Assembly: GCA_017443895.1 (NCBI GenBank)
Contig: JAFSXU010000034.1
Coordinates: 124,001 to 188,000 of the forward strand
DNA length: 64,000 bases
From: Clostridia bacterium
GTDB lineage: Bacteria > Bacillota > Clostridia > UBA1381
Direction: 5' to 3'
Part shown: piece after piece, positions 30,864 to 39,952 of the stretch
Layout: each line of letters opens with the position of its first letter
Position numbering within the stretch: position 1 is the stretch's first letter
Translations under genes and position numbers: made by a program
Notes under the pieces: model-generated
Databases searched by the model: none
What the model was told of the DNA's origin: nothing
The model's input: the letters and a program-made list of their open reading frames with translations, nothing else

Positions 30864-30942
30864 ATTATACAATAACTTGTGCAATTTGTACAGTTATGAA
30901 TTGTTTTGACAGTGTAAAATTTTTGCTATAATTTTTGTGCAA
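30864..30942 (-). promoter_or_regulatory. promoter region of the secreted esterase
   Basis: Minus-strand TATAAT at 30864-30869 with a weak -35 (TGTACA, 30887-30892). Two TTGCACAA motifs (minus strand) lie at 30877-30884 and 30935-30942. The same octamer pair occurs upstream of the Hint-protein operon at 53690 and 53741. The rest of 30826-31009 is AT-rich and shows no gene. Confidence 0.5.
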
Positions 30943-31009
30943 ATTTTCAGTCGTTTTTTGCTTTTATTTAGACATATTTTTGTCCTGTTGAATTATGTAA
31001 ACAAATCTA

Positions 31010-31038
31010 TTGACTTTTAAGAAAAAGTATGTTACAAT
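31010..31038 (+). promoter_or_regulatory. promoter of tRNA-Leu
   Basis: TTGACT (31010-31015), 17-base spacer, TACAAT (31033-31038). The roughly 95-base precursor leader contains a hairpin TGTAGAT/ATCTACA near 31046-31069. Confidence 0.75.
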
Positions 31039-31139
31039 TCTTGCCTGTAGATGAAAGTTTTTATCTACAAGATAAGAGGATTAAGCTGTTCGCTCCTCCT
31101 CGGGCACCTCTCCCGTGTAAAAATAAGGGGTTTTAATTT

Positions 31140-31223
31140 GCGGATGTGGCGGAATTGGCAGACGCGCCAGACTTAGGATCTGGTGTCTACGACGTGGGGG
31201 TTCAAGTCCCTTCATCCGCACCA
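31140..31223 (+). tRNA. tRNA-Leu (anticodon TAG)
   Basis: 84 bases with the CCA encoded. The acceptor GCGGATG pairs with CATCCGC; the anticodon arm CCAGA-CTTAGGA-TCTGG gives anticodon TAG, reading CTN/CTA leucine codons; a long variable arm and GGTTCAAGTCC T-arm follow, as expected for a class II leucine tRNA. Its last 25 bases are repeated at 31298-31322, marking it as an integration site. Confidence 0.96.
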
Positions 31224-31230
31224 CAATGGA

Positions 31231-31258
31231 AAACCAAGCAAAGACTGCTTGGTTTTTT
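31231..31258 (+). terminator. terminator after tRNA-Leu
   Basis: AAACCAAGCA (31231-31240) pairs with TGCTTGGTTT (31246-31255), then a T-run. It lies inside the 74-base segment between the two att copies. Confidence 0.88.
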
Positions 31259-31297
31259 GTTGTGCACTTTTTTGAATATATAATGCTCAACTTGACA

Positions 31298-31322
31298 GGT
31301 TCAAGTCCCTTCATCCGCACCA
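31298..31322. repeat. duplicated tRNA-Leu 3' end (att scar)
   Basis: A 25-base exact copy of the tRNA 3' end (31199-31223), starting at the T-arm and including CCA. tRNA 3' duplications arise when tyrosine-recombinase elements integrate. Only 74 bases (31224-31297) remain between the copies, so the element has almost completely been lost. Confidence 0.85.
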
Positions 31323-31335
31323 ATCTTTCCAAAAT

Positions 31336-31367
31336 GGCTTAAACACTATGTTTGAGCCTTATTTTTT
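31336..31367 (+). terminator. second terminator after att copy
   Basis: GGCTTAAAC (31336-31344) pairs with GTTTGAGCC (31350-31358, one G-T pair), followed by TTATTTTTT. Probably the original terminator of the tRNA gene, displaced by the insertion. The 31368-31461 stretch is AT-rich with no other feature. Confidence 0.75.
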
Positions 31368-31461
31368 ACCCTTTTTTAAATTCGACAGGTGTTTAAAAAA
31401 ATGAAAAATATCGGGATTTTACCGTCTTTTTTCCACCCAACATTCGTTTATCTCGTTTTTG

Positions 31462-31665
31462 TTAATTACTTAATCCCCTATCCAATGTGTCGATTGCGGT
31501 ATTGGTTGTACAATCTAAAACATGGCTATATATTAGCCGTCGTTTGATAATCTTCGTGTCCTAAAACCTCCTGTATAATTTTGATGTTTTACCCTAATTG
31601 TAATAAAACGGCAACACAACTATGTCTTAAATCACGGAAGCTAAAGTGTCACCCATCATTATTTT
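31462..31665 (-). pseudogene. tyrosine recombinase (integrase) C-terminal remnant
   Basis: Read on the minus strand in pieces, the region encodes FSFRDLRHSCVAVLLQLG, then NIKIIQEVLGHEDYQTTA, then after a frameshift IYSHVLD and IDTLDRGLSN. These are the box II HxxR (RDLRHS), the GH (LGHEDYQTT) and the catalytic Tyr (IYSHVL) of phage/ICE-type integrases. A TAA splits the first two pieces and a deletion near the Tyr shifts the frame. The N-terminal half is missing. It lies next to the tRNA-Leu att scar, so it is the decayed integrase of that or a related element. Confidence 0.85.
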
Positions 31666-31686
31666 TTGGAAATTTCCAATTCAAAC

Positions 31687-31715
31687 TTGACTGAATTTGT
31701 CAAAAATAGTATAAT
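31687..31715 (+). promoter_or_regulatory. promoter of the activase gene
   Basis: TTGACT (31687-31692), 17-base spacer, TATAAT (31710-31715). The leader of about 150 bases contains a CACTA/CTATTC-rich low-complexity stretch (31800-31850) with no open frame of note. Confidence 0.78.
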
Positions 31716-31868
31716 AGAATGGATGGATTATAATAAATACCTACTATAATTGAGTGCAAAACGCAGTCGCAGGTAATATTGAAAAGTGAACGGGTGCAAA
31801 CACATTCTACTCACTACCTATTCACTATTCCCTTTTCATTATTACCTATTTTTAAAGGGGGTTATTTC

Positions 31869-34800
31869 TTGAATAATTTACATATGGGAATAGATGTCGG
31901 CTCAACCACCGTAAAGGTTGTTGTCATCGACGATACACATAAAATACTTTACAGCGAATACAGAAGGCATTTTTCTGACATTAAGCAGACGGTTTTAACT
32001 CTGTTTGATGAGGTTCGCCCAATTATCGGCGATACGCCGTTCACTGTTGTAATAACAGGCTCGGGCGGTCTTTTGCTTGCAAAAATATTATCGTTGCCGT
32101 TTGTTCAGGAGGTAATTGCAAACAAGGAGGCAATAAAGACATTCCTACCCGATACCGATGTTGTTATAGAGCTTGGCGGCGAGGATGCAAAAATTTTGTA
32201 TCTTTCGGGTGGTCTTGAGCAGAGAATGAACGGTACATGTGCAGGTGGTACGGGTTCCTTTATCGACCAGATGTCTATGCTTTTAAAAACCGATGCAGAC
32301 GGACTAAACGAGCTTGCCTCACATCATAAGATCATATACCCCATTGCCGCAAGGTGCGGTGTATTTGCAAAATCAGATGTTCAGCCACTGTTAAACGAGG
32401 GTGCTGCAAAGGAGGATGTTGCCGCATCAATTTTACAGGCGGTTGTTACACAGACAATTTCAGGGCTTGCACAGGGCAGACCGATAAAGGGAAATATAGT
32501 ATTCTTAGGCGGACCTTTGCACTTTTTACCGCAGTTACGCCGTCAGTTTGAGGAAACGCTAAAGGAAAATGCAACCTCGTTTAAAATTCCCGAAAACGCA
32601 CAGTTATTTGTTGCAATCGGCGCGGCGCTTATGTACGAGGATAAAAAAGCAAGCATTGATACTTTAATAGATATCCTCAAAAATTCAAAGGGTACGGACA
32701 CTGAAATTACCCGAATGAGAAAGCTCTTTATTGACGATAACGAGCGTGAGGAATTTTTTACCCGTCACGATAAAGACAAGGCTTTAAGAGGCGATATTAA
32801 AAACGCAAGCGGACCTGTATTTTTAGGTCTTGATGTCGGCTCAACTACCATAAAATGCACGCTTATCGACAAGGACGCTAAAATTTTATATGATTACTAC
32901 GGCAAAAATGAAGGCTCACCGATAAAATGCGGAATAAAGATTTTAAAGGATTTATATTCCAAATTACCAAAAAACGCATTTATCGCAAACGCCTGTACCA
33001 CAGGCTACGGCGAGCTGTTACTGAAAAAAGCGTTCCGCATAAACGAGGGCGAAATAGAAACCATTGCGCACTACAAAGCCGCAAACCACTTCTCCCCCGG
33101 CGTTGATTTCATCATCGACATCGGCGGTCAGGATATGAAGTGTATGAAAATCAAAAACGGTGTAATCGACAGCATTATGCTAAACGAGGCATGTTCATCA
33201 GGCTGTGGCTCATTTATACAGACCTTTGCCGAGTCATTGGGCTTTGATGCGATAAGCTTTTCAAAAGAAGCCCTGACTGCCGACAACCCTGTTGATTTGG
33301 GTACACGATGCACCGTATTTATGAATTCACGGGTTAAACAAGCCCAGAAAGAGGGTGCAACAGTCGGCGATATTAGTGCAGGGCTTTCATATTCGGTTGT
33401 AAGAAATGCGCTTTATAAGGTTATAAAGCTCCGTGACCCTGAGCTTATGGGCAACAATATCGTTGTTCAGGGCGGAACATTTAACAATAATGCAATTTTA
33501 AGGTGTTTTGAGCTTTTAACGGGTAAAAATGTTATAAGGCCCGATATTGCAGGTATCATGGGTGCATACGGTGCGGCGCTTATATCAATTGAGCGCTGGA
33601 ACGGTACGGAATGTGATATTTTAAAAGAAGATGAGCTTGACGAGTTCACATTCAAAACCGAGCTTACCCGTTGCCAAAAATGCAACAACCACTGCCAGCT
33701 CACAATAACGAGCTTTGGCGACGGCGGACATTTTGTTTCGGGTAACCGTTGTGAACGCGGAGCAGGTATAGAAAAGAAAAAGACCGACCTGCCAAACCTA
33801 TACGATTACAAGTACAAGCGTGTATTTGCCTACAAATCATTGCCCGAGTCCGAGGCAAAGCACGGGGTTATAGGCTTACCGAGAGTTCTTAATATGTATG
33901 AGAACTATCCGCTATGGCATACATTCTTTACGGAGCTTGGCTTTTCGGTAAAGCTCTCTTCAAGAAGCTCTCACGCTCTTTATGAAAAGGGCATTGACTC
34001 AATACCGAGCGAAAGCGCCTGCTACCCTGCAAAGCTTGTTCACGGGCATATTAAGGATTTAATCGACAAGGGCATACATAATATTTTCTATCCCTGTATT
34101 CCATACGAGCAGATTGAATACAGCGATGCAGGAAACCATTTCAACTGTCCCATGGTAACCTCATACCCCGAGGTTATATACAATAATATGGATGCAGTAA
34201 GGGAAAACGGAATAAAGTATATGTATCCGTTTATCAATCTTGCCGACAAGCCGTCGTTTAAGAGGCAAATGGCAAAAACGCTTGCGGATTTTGGAATAAC
34301 AAAAACAGAGGTTGACCACGCAACCGACATTGCATTTTCAGAGCTTGCACGGTTTAAGCGTGACATACAAAAATCCGGCGAGGAAACAATCAAGTGGTTA
34401 GAAGAACACAACAAGCGCGGTATTGTGCTTGCAGGCAGACCGTATCATATCGACCCTGAAATAAATCACGGTATACCCGATATGATAACCTCCTTGGGAT
34501 TTGCGGTTTTAACGGAGGACTCCGTTGCGCATTTAGGACATCTTAAGCGTGATATAAGAGTTGTTGACCAGTGGGCATACCATACAAGGCTTTATGAGTC
34601 GGCGGCGCAGGTTGTGAAAAATAAAAACCTTGAGCTTATCCAGCTTAACTCATTCGGTTGCGGACTTGACGCCGTAACAACCGACCAGGTGCAGGAAATT
34701 TTACAGGCATACGAAAAGATATATACAACGCTTAAAATTGACGAGGTTTCAAACCTCGGCACAGCGAGAATAAGAGTACGCTCCCTGCGCGCGGCCGTAA

Positions 34801-36164
34801 ACGAAAGAGATCAAAACTCATTTGTACCACACAAGATTGAGGACTACACCATTAACAAGGTACAGTTTACAAAGGAGCATAAGAAAAACCATACCATTAT
34901 CTGTCCGCAGATGAGTCCGATACATTTCGGTATGTTTGAGGCGGTATTCAGAGCCAACGGCTATAACCTTACGGTTTTGGAACACGCAAGCGCAGAAGAT
35001 GTTGAGGCAGGATTAAAGAGCGTTAATAATGATGCTTGCTATCCGTCTATTATGGTAACGGGACAGCTTGTAAATGCGTTTACATCGGGGAAATGCGACC
35101 CTGATAATACATCTGTTATCATAACGCAAACAGGCGGTGGCTGCCGTGCGACCAACTATATTGCATTTTTAAGAAAGGCATTATTGGAGGCAGGCTATCC
35201 GCAGGTGCCTGTAATATCACTAAACCTCGTCGGGCTTGAGGATAATCCGGGATTTAAGATTACCCTTCCCCTTGCAGACGGACTGTTAAAAGCAGCGCTA
35301 TGGGGAGATCTGTTAATGGCGCTTACCATGCGTATACGGCCTTATGAACTCAACAAGGGCGAAACCGACAAGTTAAAGGATAAGTGGCTTACTCGTCTTT
35401 ACAATTCACTTATAAAGAACGACAAAAAAAATCTGAAATTAAAGAAAATCATTGATAAAATTCTTGATGATTTTGATAAAATTCCGATTGATACATCAGT
35501 AAAGAAGCCGAAAGTCGGAATTGTAGGCGAGATTTTGGTTAAGTTCCACCCCGACGCAAACAACAACATTGTAGATGTTATTGAGTCGGAGGGCGGAGAA
35601 GCAGTTATGCCGCCACTTACAGATTTTATGCTGTACTGCTTATACAATATCAACTTTAAGCATGACAATCTCGGCGCAAAGGCGTCAACCGCCGCGCTTT
35701 GCAATCTTGCTATAAAGACGATTGAGGCATTCCGCGCGCATATGACAAAGAAAATGCTCTCAATGCCGAAATTCCATGATATTGCCCCAAGCAAAATTCG
35801 TGATATTGCAGAGGGCGCAAAAAATGTGCTTCAGCTTGGACATTTCACAGGCGAGGGTTGGTTCCTGACAGGCGAAATGATTGAGCTTATCGAGCACGGA
35901 ACGCCGAATATTGTCTGCGTTCAGCCGTTTGCGTGTCTGCCAAACCATGTAACGGGCAAGGGCATGATAAAAGAGCTTCGCCGTCAGTTCCCGCAATCAA
36001 ATATTGTTGCGGTTGACTATGACCCCGGCGCATCCGAGGTAAACCAGCTAAACCGTATAAAACTGATGATGGCAGTCGCTTTTGAAAATCTAAAAAAGAA
36101 TGAGGAATTTGATAAAATAGTGCCCGAGAAAAAGGCGAAACAAGACATAAAAACAACAGTATAA
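31869..36164 (+). CDS. giant double-domain acyl-CoA dehydratase activase-like protein
   Basis: About 1431 residues. Two ASKHA-fold BcrA/BadF/HgdC-type ATPase domains in tandem: [10 protein letters not shown] at the start with [15 protein letters not shown] and ARCGVF, and [10 protein letters not shown] near 320 with [15 protein letters not shown] and TRCTVF. In characterised activases these cysteines hold a 4Fe-4S cluster at a dimer interface. A DUF2229 domain and HgdB-like regions follow (about 640-1400). AAAGGGG lies 7 bases before a TTG at 31869, so that start is preferred over the upstream ATG at 31779. This fused form is common in anaerobes but its reaction is unknown; no separate dehydratase subunits are nearby. 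Confidence 0.88.
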   Translation: MNNLHMGIDVGSTTVKVVVIDDTHKILYSEYRRHFSDIKQTVLTLFDEVRPIIGDTPFTVVITGSGGLLLAKILSLPFVQEVIANKEAIKTFLPDTDVVIELGGEDAKILYLSGGLEQRMNGTCAGGTGSFIDQMSMLLKTDADGLNELASHHKIIYPIAARCGVFAKSDVQPLLNEGAAKEDVAASILQAVVTQTISGLAQGRPIKGNIVFLGGPLHFLPQLRRQFEETLKENATSFKIPENAQLFVAIGAALMYEDKKASIDTLIDILKNSKGTDTEITRMRKLFIDDNEREEFFTRHDKDKALRGDIKNASGPVFLGLDVGSTTIKCTLIDKDAKILYDYYGKNEGSPIKCGIKILKDLYSKLPKNAFIANACTTGYGELLLKKAFRINEGEIETIAHYKAANHFSPGVDFIIDIGGQDMKCMKIKNGVIDSIMLNEACSSGCGSFIQTFAESLGFDAISFSKEALTADNPVDLGTRCTVFMNSRVKQAQKEGATVGDISAGLSYSVVRNALYKVIKLRDPELMGNNIVVQGGTFNNNAILRCFELLTGKNVIRPDIAGIMGAYGAALISIERWNGTECDILKEDELDEFTFKTELTRCQKCNNHCQLTITSFGDGGHFVSGNRCERGAGIEKKKTDLPNLYDYKYKRVFAYKSLPESEAKHGVIGLPRVLNMYENYPLWHTFFTELGFSVKLSSRSSHALYEKGIDSIPSESACYPAKLVHGHIKDLIDKGIHNIFYPCIPYEQIEYSDAGNHFNCPMVTSYPEVIYNNMDAVRENGIKYMYPFINLADKPSFKRQMAKTLADFGITKTEVDHATDIAFSELARFKRDIQKSGEETIKWLEEHNKRGIVLAGRPYHIDPEINHGIPDMITSLGFAVLTEDSVAHLGHLKRDIRVVDQWAYHTRLYESAAQVVKNKNLELIQLNSFGCGLDAVTTDQVQEILQAYEKIYTTLKIDEVSNLGTARIRVRSLRAAVNERDQNSFVPHKIEDYTINKVQFTKEHKKNHTIICPQMSPIHFGMFEAVFRANGYNLTVLEHASAEDVEAGLKSVNNDACYPSIMVTGQLVNAFTSGKCDPDNTSVIITQTGGGCRATNYIAFLRKALLEAGYPQVPVISLNLVGLEDNPGFKITLPLADGLLKAALWGDLLMALTMRIRPYELNKGETDKLKDKWLTRLYNSLIKNDKKNLKLKKIIDKILDDFDKIPIDTSVKKPKVGIVGEILVKFHPDANNNIVDVIESEGGEAVMPPLTDFMLYCLYNINFKHDNLGAKASTAALCNLAIKTIEAFRAHMTKKMLSMPKFHDIAPSKIRDIAEGAKNVLQLGHFTGEGWFLTGEMIELIEHGTPNIVCVQPFACLPNHVTGKGMIKELRRQFPQSNIVAVDYDPGASEVNQLNRIKLMMAVAFENLKKNEEFDKIVPEKKAKQDIKTTV

Positions 36165-36197
36165 CAAAATGAGCCTTGTAAACTGAACCTTATGTTT

Positions 36198-36317
36198 ACC
36201 GGGCTGAATGAATTTAGATGCAGAACAAATAAAACTCACCCGACGGCGTATGTGTATACTCCGAGTGGTGAGTTTTGTTTGTAATGAAATGTTCTGCGCT
36301 AAATGCATCAGTCCGGT
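36198..36317. repeat. 120-base nested palindrome between convergent genes
   Basis: Arms pair in series from the outside in: ACCGGGCTGA (36198-36207) with TCAGTCCGGT (36308-36317); ATTTAG (36212-36217) with CTAAAT (36299-36304); GCAGAACA (36220-36227) with TGTTCTGC (36290-36297); AAAACTCACC (36231-36240) with GGTGAGTTTT (36267-36276); then CGG-C-GTAT with ATAC-T-CCG around GTGT. Almost the whole interval between the activase and serA stops folds into one rod. No T-run borders it. MITE-like element or structured RNA 3' end. Confidence 0.7.
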
Positions 36318-36319
36318 GA

Positions 36320-37471
36320 TTATTTTATAACTCGTACTTTCAGTACATCGGGTAAATTCTCGAGCTTTTCAACTACTGCCTCGGGAATACTCTCATCGGT
36401 ATTGATTATGGTATAAGCATAATCGCCCTTTGATGCGTTAATCATATCAGATATATTTATAGCCAATGCATCGGTGTATTTTGAAATGGCGTTTGGCACA
36501 TTCTTATGAATAATTGTTATTCTTCCGCCCTTACCTACAGGCAATGAACAGTTAGGGAAGTTTACGGAATTTGAAATGTTGCCGTTTTCAAGGAACTCTG
36601 AAATCTCCTGTGCCGCCATAATAGCACAATTATCCTCAGATTCCTCTGTTGATGCGCCAAGGTGAGGAATTGCAATTATTCCCTCCTCCGATACTGCGCT
36701 CTTACCGGGGAAGTCAACAACATACTTTGCAACCTTGCCCGACTTTATTGCCGCCTTTATATCCTCGTCATTTACCAGTCCGCCACGGGCAAAGTTCAAA
36801 ATCTTGACTCCGTCCTTCATTAAAGCTATGGTTTCGGCATTTATTGTGTTCTTTGTCGAGTCCATAAGCGGAACATGAACTGAAATATAATCAGACTTTG
36901 TATATATATTCTTTACATCCTTGTAAATCTTTACCTTATCGGATAACTTCAAGGCGTTTCTTACTGACAGGTACGGGTCATAACCAATAACATCCATACC
37001 GAGCGCCACTGCCGCATTTGCAACAAGAATACCTATAGCGCCAAGACCGATTATACCTAAAGTCTTACCCATAATCTCGTTACCTGCAAAGTTTGACTTG
37101 CCCTTTTCTACCTGCTTATCAACATCATCGCCTGTTAAAGTGTTAGCCCACTCAACACCGCCGATAATATCACGGGAGGCAAGCAACAAGCCTGCAATTA
37201 CAAGCTCCTTAACAGCGTTTGCATTTGCGCCCGGGGTATTAAACACTACAATACCCTTCTCGGAGCATTTTTCAATCGGGATATTGTTTACACCTGCACC
37301 TGCTCTTGCAACTGCTTTTAAATTTTTTGGCAATTCCATATCATGCATTTTAAAGCTTCTTAAAATGATACCGTCAGCATTTGCCTTTTCATCGTCAGTT
37401 ATAGTATAGTGATCGCCCAACTGGTCAAGACCGCACTGCGCTATTTTATTTAATGTTAAGATATTAAACAT
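36320..37471 (-). CDS. serA: D-3-phosphoglycerate dehydrogenase
   Basis: First step of serine synthesis: 3-phosphoglycerate to phosphohydroxypyruvate with NAD. 383 residues. Rossmann motif GKTLGIIGLGAIGILVANAA near 135, the catalytic region with FARGGLVNDEDI, and His in PHLGASTEESEDN. The C-terminal 80 residues form an ACT-like domain, a common site of serine feedback. It lies 18 bases after serC in one operon and ends against the 120-base palindrome. Confidence 0.96.
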   Translation of the reverse strand: MFNILTLNKIAQCGLDQLGDHYTITDDEKANADGIILRSFKMHDMELPKNLKAVARAGAGVNNIPIEKCSEKGIVVFNTPGANANAVKELVIAGLLLASRDIIGGVEWANTLTGDDVDKQVEKGKSNFAGNEIMGKTLGIIGLGAIGILVANAAVALGMDVIGYDPYLSVRNALKLSDKVKIYKDVKNIYTKSDYISVHVPLMDSTKNTINAETIALMKDGVKILNFARGGLVNDEDIKAAIKSGKVAKYVVDFPGKSAVSEEGIIAIPHLGASTEESEDNCAIMAAQEISEFLENGNISNSVNFPNCSLPVGKGGRITIIHKNVPNAISKYTDALAINISDMINASKGDYAYTIINTDESIPEAVVEKLENLPDVLKVRVIK

Positions 37472-37489
37472 CTTTATTTCCTCCGTTTA

Positions 37490-38578
37490 TTACTTGTTTT
37501 CTGCTTCAAATTTCTTCATGAACTCAACAAGCTTTTCTACACCCTCGACAGGCATTGCATTATAGATACTTGCACGCATTCCGCCTACGGTTCTGTGACC
37601 TTTAATATTTATAAAGCCTGCCTCTGTAGCTTCTTTTACAAACTTCTTATCAAGCTCTTCATCGCCTGTTACAAACGGAACATTCATCAATGATCTGTCC
37701 TCGGGAACAACTGTGCCATGAAACATCTCGGATGAGTCAAGGAAATCATATAAAAGCTTTGCTTTTGCTTTGTTTATCTTTTCAAGCTCTTTGACTCCGC
37801 CCTTTTCCTTTATCCACTCAAGCACAAGACTTAACACATAGATACCGTATGTTGGCGGTGTATTGTACATTGATCCGTTCTTTGCATGGATTGAGTACTT
37901 GAACATTGTAGGTGTTCCCTCCAAGGTATCCTCTGTAATCAAATCATTTCTTACAATTACAAGAGTTACACCTGCAGGACCTAAGTTCTTCTGCGCACCT
38001 GCATAGAGGATACCGTACTTTGTAACATCAATCTCCTCCGCCATTACGCATGATGAAATATCTGCAACCAATGTAGCCTTTGTATCAGGGATTTTAGGTG
38101 CTGTATAATGTGTTCCGTAGATTGTGTTGTTATAGCAAATATAGCAATAGTCTGCCTCAGGGTCAAACATGGTGCTATCAGTCTGTGGGATATATGAAAA
38201 TGTCTTGTCTGCCGATGATGCAACCCTGTTTACCGTGATATATCTTTCTGCCTCTTCTGCAGCCTTTTTAGCCCACTGACCTGTTATGATATAATCAGCC
38301 TTATGGTTTTTGATACCCAAATTCATAGGTATTGCGGCAAACTGTGATGATGCACCACCCTGCAAGAATAAAACCGTATAATTATCAGGTACATGCATAA
38401 GCTCTCTTACAAGCTCCTCGGCATGGTCGATTATTGCCTGATAGTCCTTTGAACGGTGGCTCATCTCCATTACTGACTGACCTGATGTGCCATACTCTGT
38501 CATTTCTCTTGCCGCACGCTCTAAAACCTCTAAAGGAAGCATTGACGGACCTGCTGAGAAATTATAAACTCTACTCAT
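37490..38578 (-). CDS. serC: phosphoserine aminotransferase
   Basis: PLP enzyme converting phosphohydroxypyruvate and glutamate to phosphoserine. 362 residues. RVYNFSAGPSMLP at the start, LFLQGGASSQFAAIPMNL near 80, and the PLP Lys in YAGAQKNLGPAGVTLVIV near 195 identify it. GGAGG lies 8 bases before the ATG at 38578; seven upstream codons are excluded. Operon with serA. No serB is present. Confidence 0.97.
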   Translation of the reverse strand: MSRVYNFSAGPSMLPLEVLERAAREMTEYGTSGQSVMEMSHRSKDYQAIIDHAEELVRELMHVPDNYTVLFLQGGASSQFAAIPMNLGIKNHKADYIITGQWAKKAAEEAERYITVNRVASSADKTFSYIPQTDSTMFDPEADYCYICYNNTIYGTHYTAPKIPDTKATLVADISSCVMAEEIDVTKYGILYAGAQKNLGPAGVTLVIVRNDLITEDTLEGTPTMFKYSIHAKNGSMYNTPPTYGIYVLSLVLEWIKEKGGVKELEKINKAKAKLLYDFLDSSEMFHGTVVPEDRSLMNVPFVTGDEELDKKFVKEATEAGFINIKGHRTVGGMRASIYNAMPVEGVEKLVEFMKKFEAENK

Positions 38579-38650
38579 TATTTTTACCTCCAAATTCATA
38601 CGCTTATCGTATGTATATTATGTGATTTCACACTTGCCACCTATTATAGC

Positions 38651-39352
38651 TCAATTATTTTCATTAGTCAATATTTGATAATATTTTTCTACACTTTCGG
38701 CAATAGACCACGCAATTTTGGACTGATATTCGTCATTTTTTAGCTTTTCCTCTTCTTTTTTGTTTGAAATAAATCCGCACTCGACCAAAATTGCAGGCAT
38801 TGGCGGATTTTTCATTAAAAACAGGCGTGTATCGGCAGTTTTAACAGTATGAGTTTTTGCACCCGTAATATCGGCAATTCCATCCTGTATCAGGTTTGCC
38901 AGCTCCTCTGCCTCAGGGTGAGCTTTGTCATAGAAAATATGCAGTCCGTTTGCGGTGGTATCTGAAAAAGAATTCATATGAATACTTATAAATAAGTCCG
39001 CTTTTGAGTCCTCCATAATCTTTTTTCGGTTATGCATATCCGATACCTTCTTTTTACGGATACTGTCCTCTTCACTGTCCCATATACCGTCATCGTCATC
39101 CCGTGTCATAATAACTTCTATACCCTTGTTTTGGAGTACCTCGCAAAGCTTTTTTGCAATGGCTAAATTTATGTCCTTTTCCTCGACACCCGATATGCCT
39201 ACCGCACCACCGTCAGGCTCGCCATGCCCTGCATCAACAACGATTCGCAATTTGTCATTTGCGTTTACATTCTTTATTAACATTCCGCCTATTGTTGCCA
39301 TAATCATAACAAAAGCGCATATCCCAAATAACATTTTTTTGCCTATAATCAT
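38651..39352 (-). CDS. cwlD: N-acetylmuramoyl-L-alanine amidase CwlD
   Basis: Zinc amidase (Amidase_3) of 233 residues, with an N-terminal signal anchor (KKMLFGICAFVMIMATIGGM). Zinc and catalytic residues appear in VVDAGHGEPDGGA, GVEEKDINLAIA, SIHMNSFSD and VECGFISN. Size, anchor and sequence fit CwlD, which acts in making muramic-delta-lactam in spore cortex. The ATG at 39352 after GAGG is chosen over an upstream GTG. It is monocistronic, between the serC promoter region and the nrdG terminator. Confidence 0.9.
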   Translation of the reverse strand: MIIGKKMLFGICAFVMIMATIGGMLIKNVNANDKLRIVVDAGHGEPDGGAVGISGVEEKDINLAIAKKLCEVLQNKGIEVIMTRDDDDGIWDSEEDSIRKKKVSDMHNRKKIMEDSKADLFISIHMNSFSDTTANGLHIFYDKAHPEAEELANLIQDGIADITGAKTHTVKTADTRLFLMKNPPMPAILVECGFISNKKEEEKLKNDEYQSKIAWSIAESVEKYYQILTNENN

Positions 39353-39417
39353 ATCCCTCACCTCATAATATGATTATGTGCATTTAAAATAAATGATAAC
39401 CTGATTTTTGTTATAAC

Positions 39418-39456
39418 AAAAACAAATACAGACCTTCAGAAAAAAGTCTGTATTTG
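39418..39456 (-). terminator. terminator of nrdD-nrdG
   Basis: CAAATACAGAC (39423-39433) pairs with GTCTGTATTTG (39446-39456); a T-run follows on the minus strand. Confidence 0.9.
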
Positions 39457-39463
39457 CATTATT

Positions 39464-39952
39464 CTAATTCTTTTTAAGCTCTATTATTCTTTGATTTTTT
39501 GAGCCTCGGAATTTAAGGCTTATATCATACTCCGACTCGATAAACTCACCGTCTACCAGCACATCTATATACGAGAGCATAGTATCTGTTACCTCGCACC
39601 TTGCACGGCTATCGTTGAGTAAATCCGTTTCATAGGTATAGCCTGTATAGCACCAGATATTCTTATTGGGGTATGTTTCCTTTACCCGTTTTAAAAACGG
39701 AGTAAGGCATCTTTGGTTTACAGGCTCAAACGGCTCGCCGCCAAGCAGGGTAAGTCCGTTTATATAGTCCTTTTTCATAAGCTCTATAATATAATCCTCA
39801 ACCGATTTATCAAACGGTTTTCCGTAATTAAAGTCCCATGTCTCCTTATTAAAACAGCCCTTACAATGATGTGTACAGCCTGATACAAAGAGCGTTACTC
39901 TTATTCCCTCGCCGTTTGCAATATCACAGTTTTTAATCTCGCAATAGTTCAT
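39464..39952 (-). CDS. nrdG: anaerobic ribonucleotide reductase activating protein
   Basis: Radical SAM enzyme of 162 residues that installs the glycyl radical on NrdD. The cluster motif is GCTHHCKGCFN (CxxxCxxC) near residue 30, and GGEPFEP is the SAM-binding GGE. It begins at the nrdD stop (one-base contact), so the two are coupled, and it is followed by a strong terminator. Confidence 0.97.
   Translation of the reverse strand: MNYCEIKNCDIANGEGIRVTLFVSGCTHHCKGCFNKETWDFNYGKPFDKSVEDYIIELMKKDYINGLTLLGGEPFEPVNQRCLTPFLKRVKETYPNKNIWCYTGYTYETDLLNDSRARCEVTDTMLSYIDVLVDGEFIESEYDISLKFRGSKNQRIIELKKN

Noticed and set aside
31081-31332. Minus-strand open frame of 83 codons across tRNA-Leu
   Set aside because: It is the antisense of the tRNA and its duplicated 3' end. 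The MKGLEPPRRRHQILSLARLPIPPHP-like product is a well-known artefact of annotating leucine tRNA genes.
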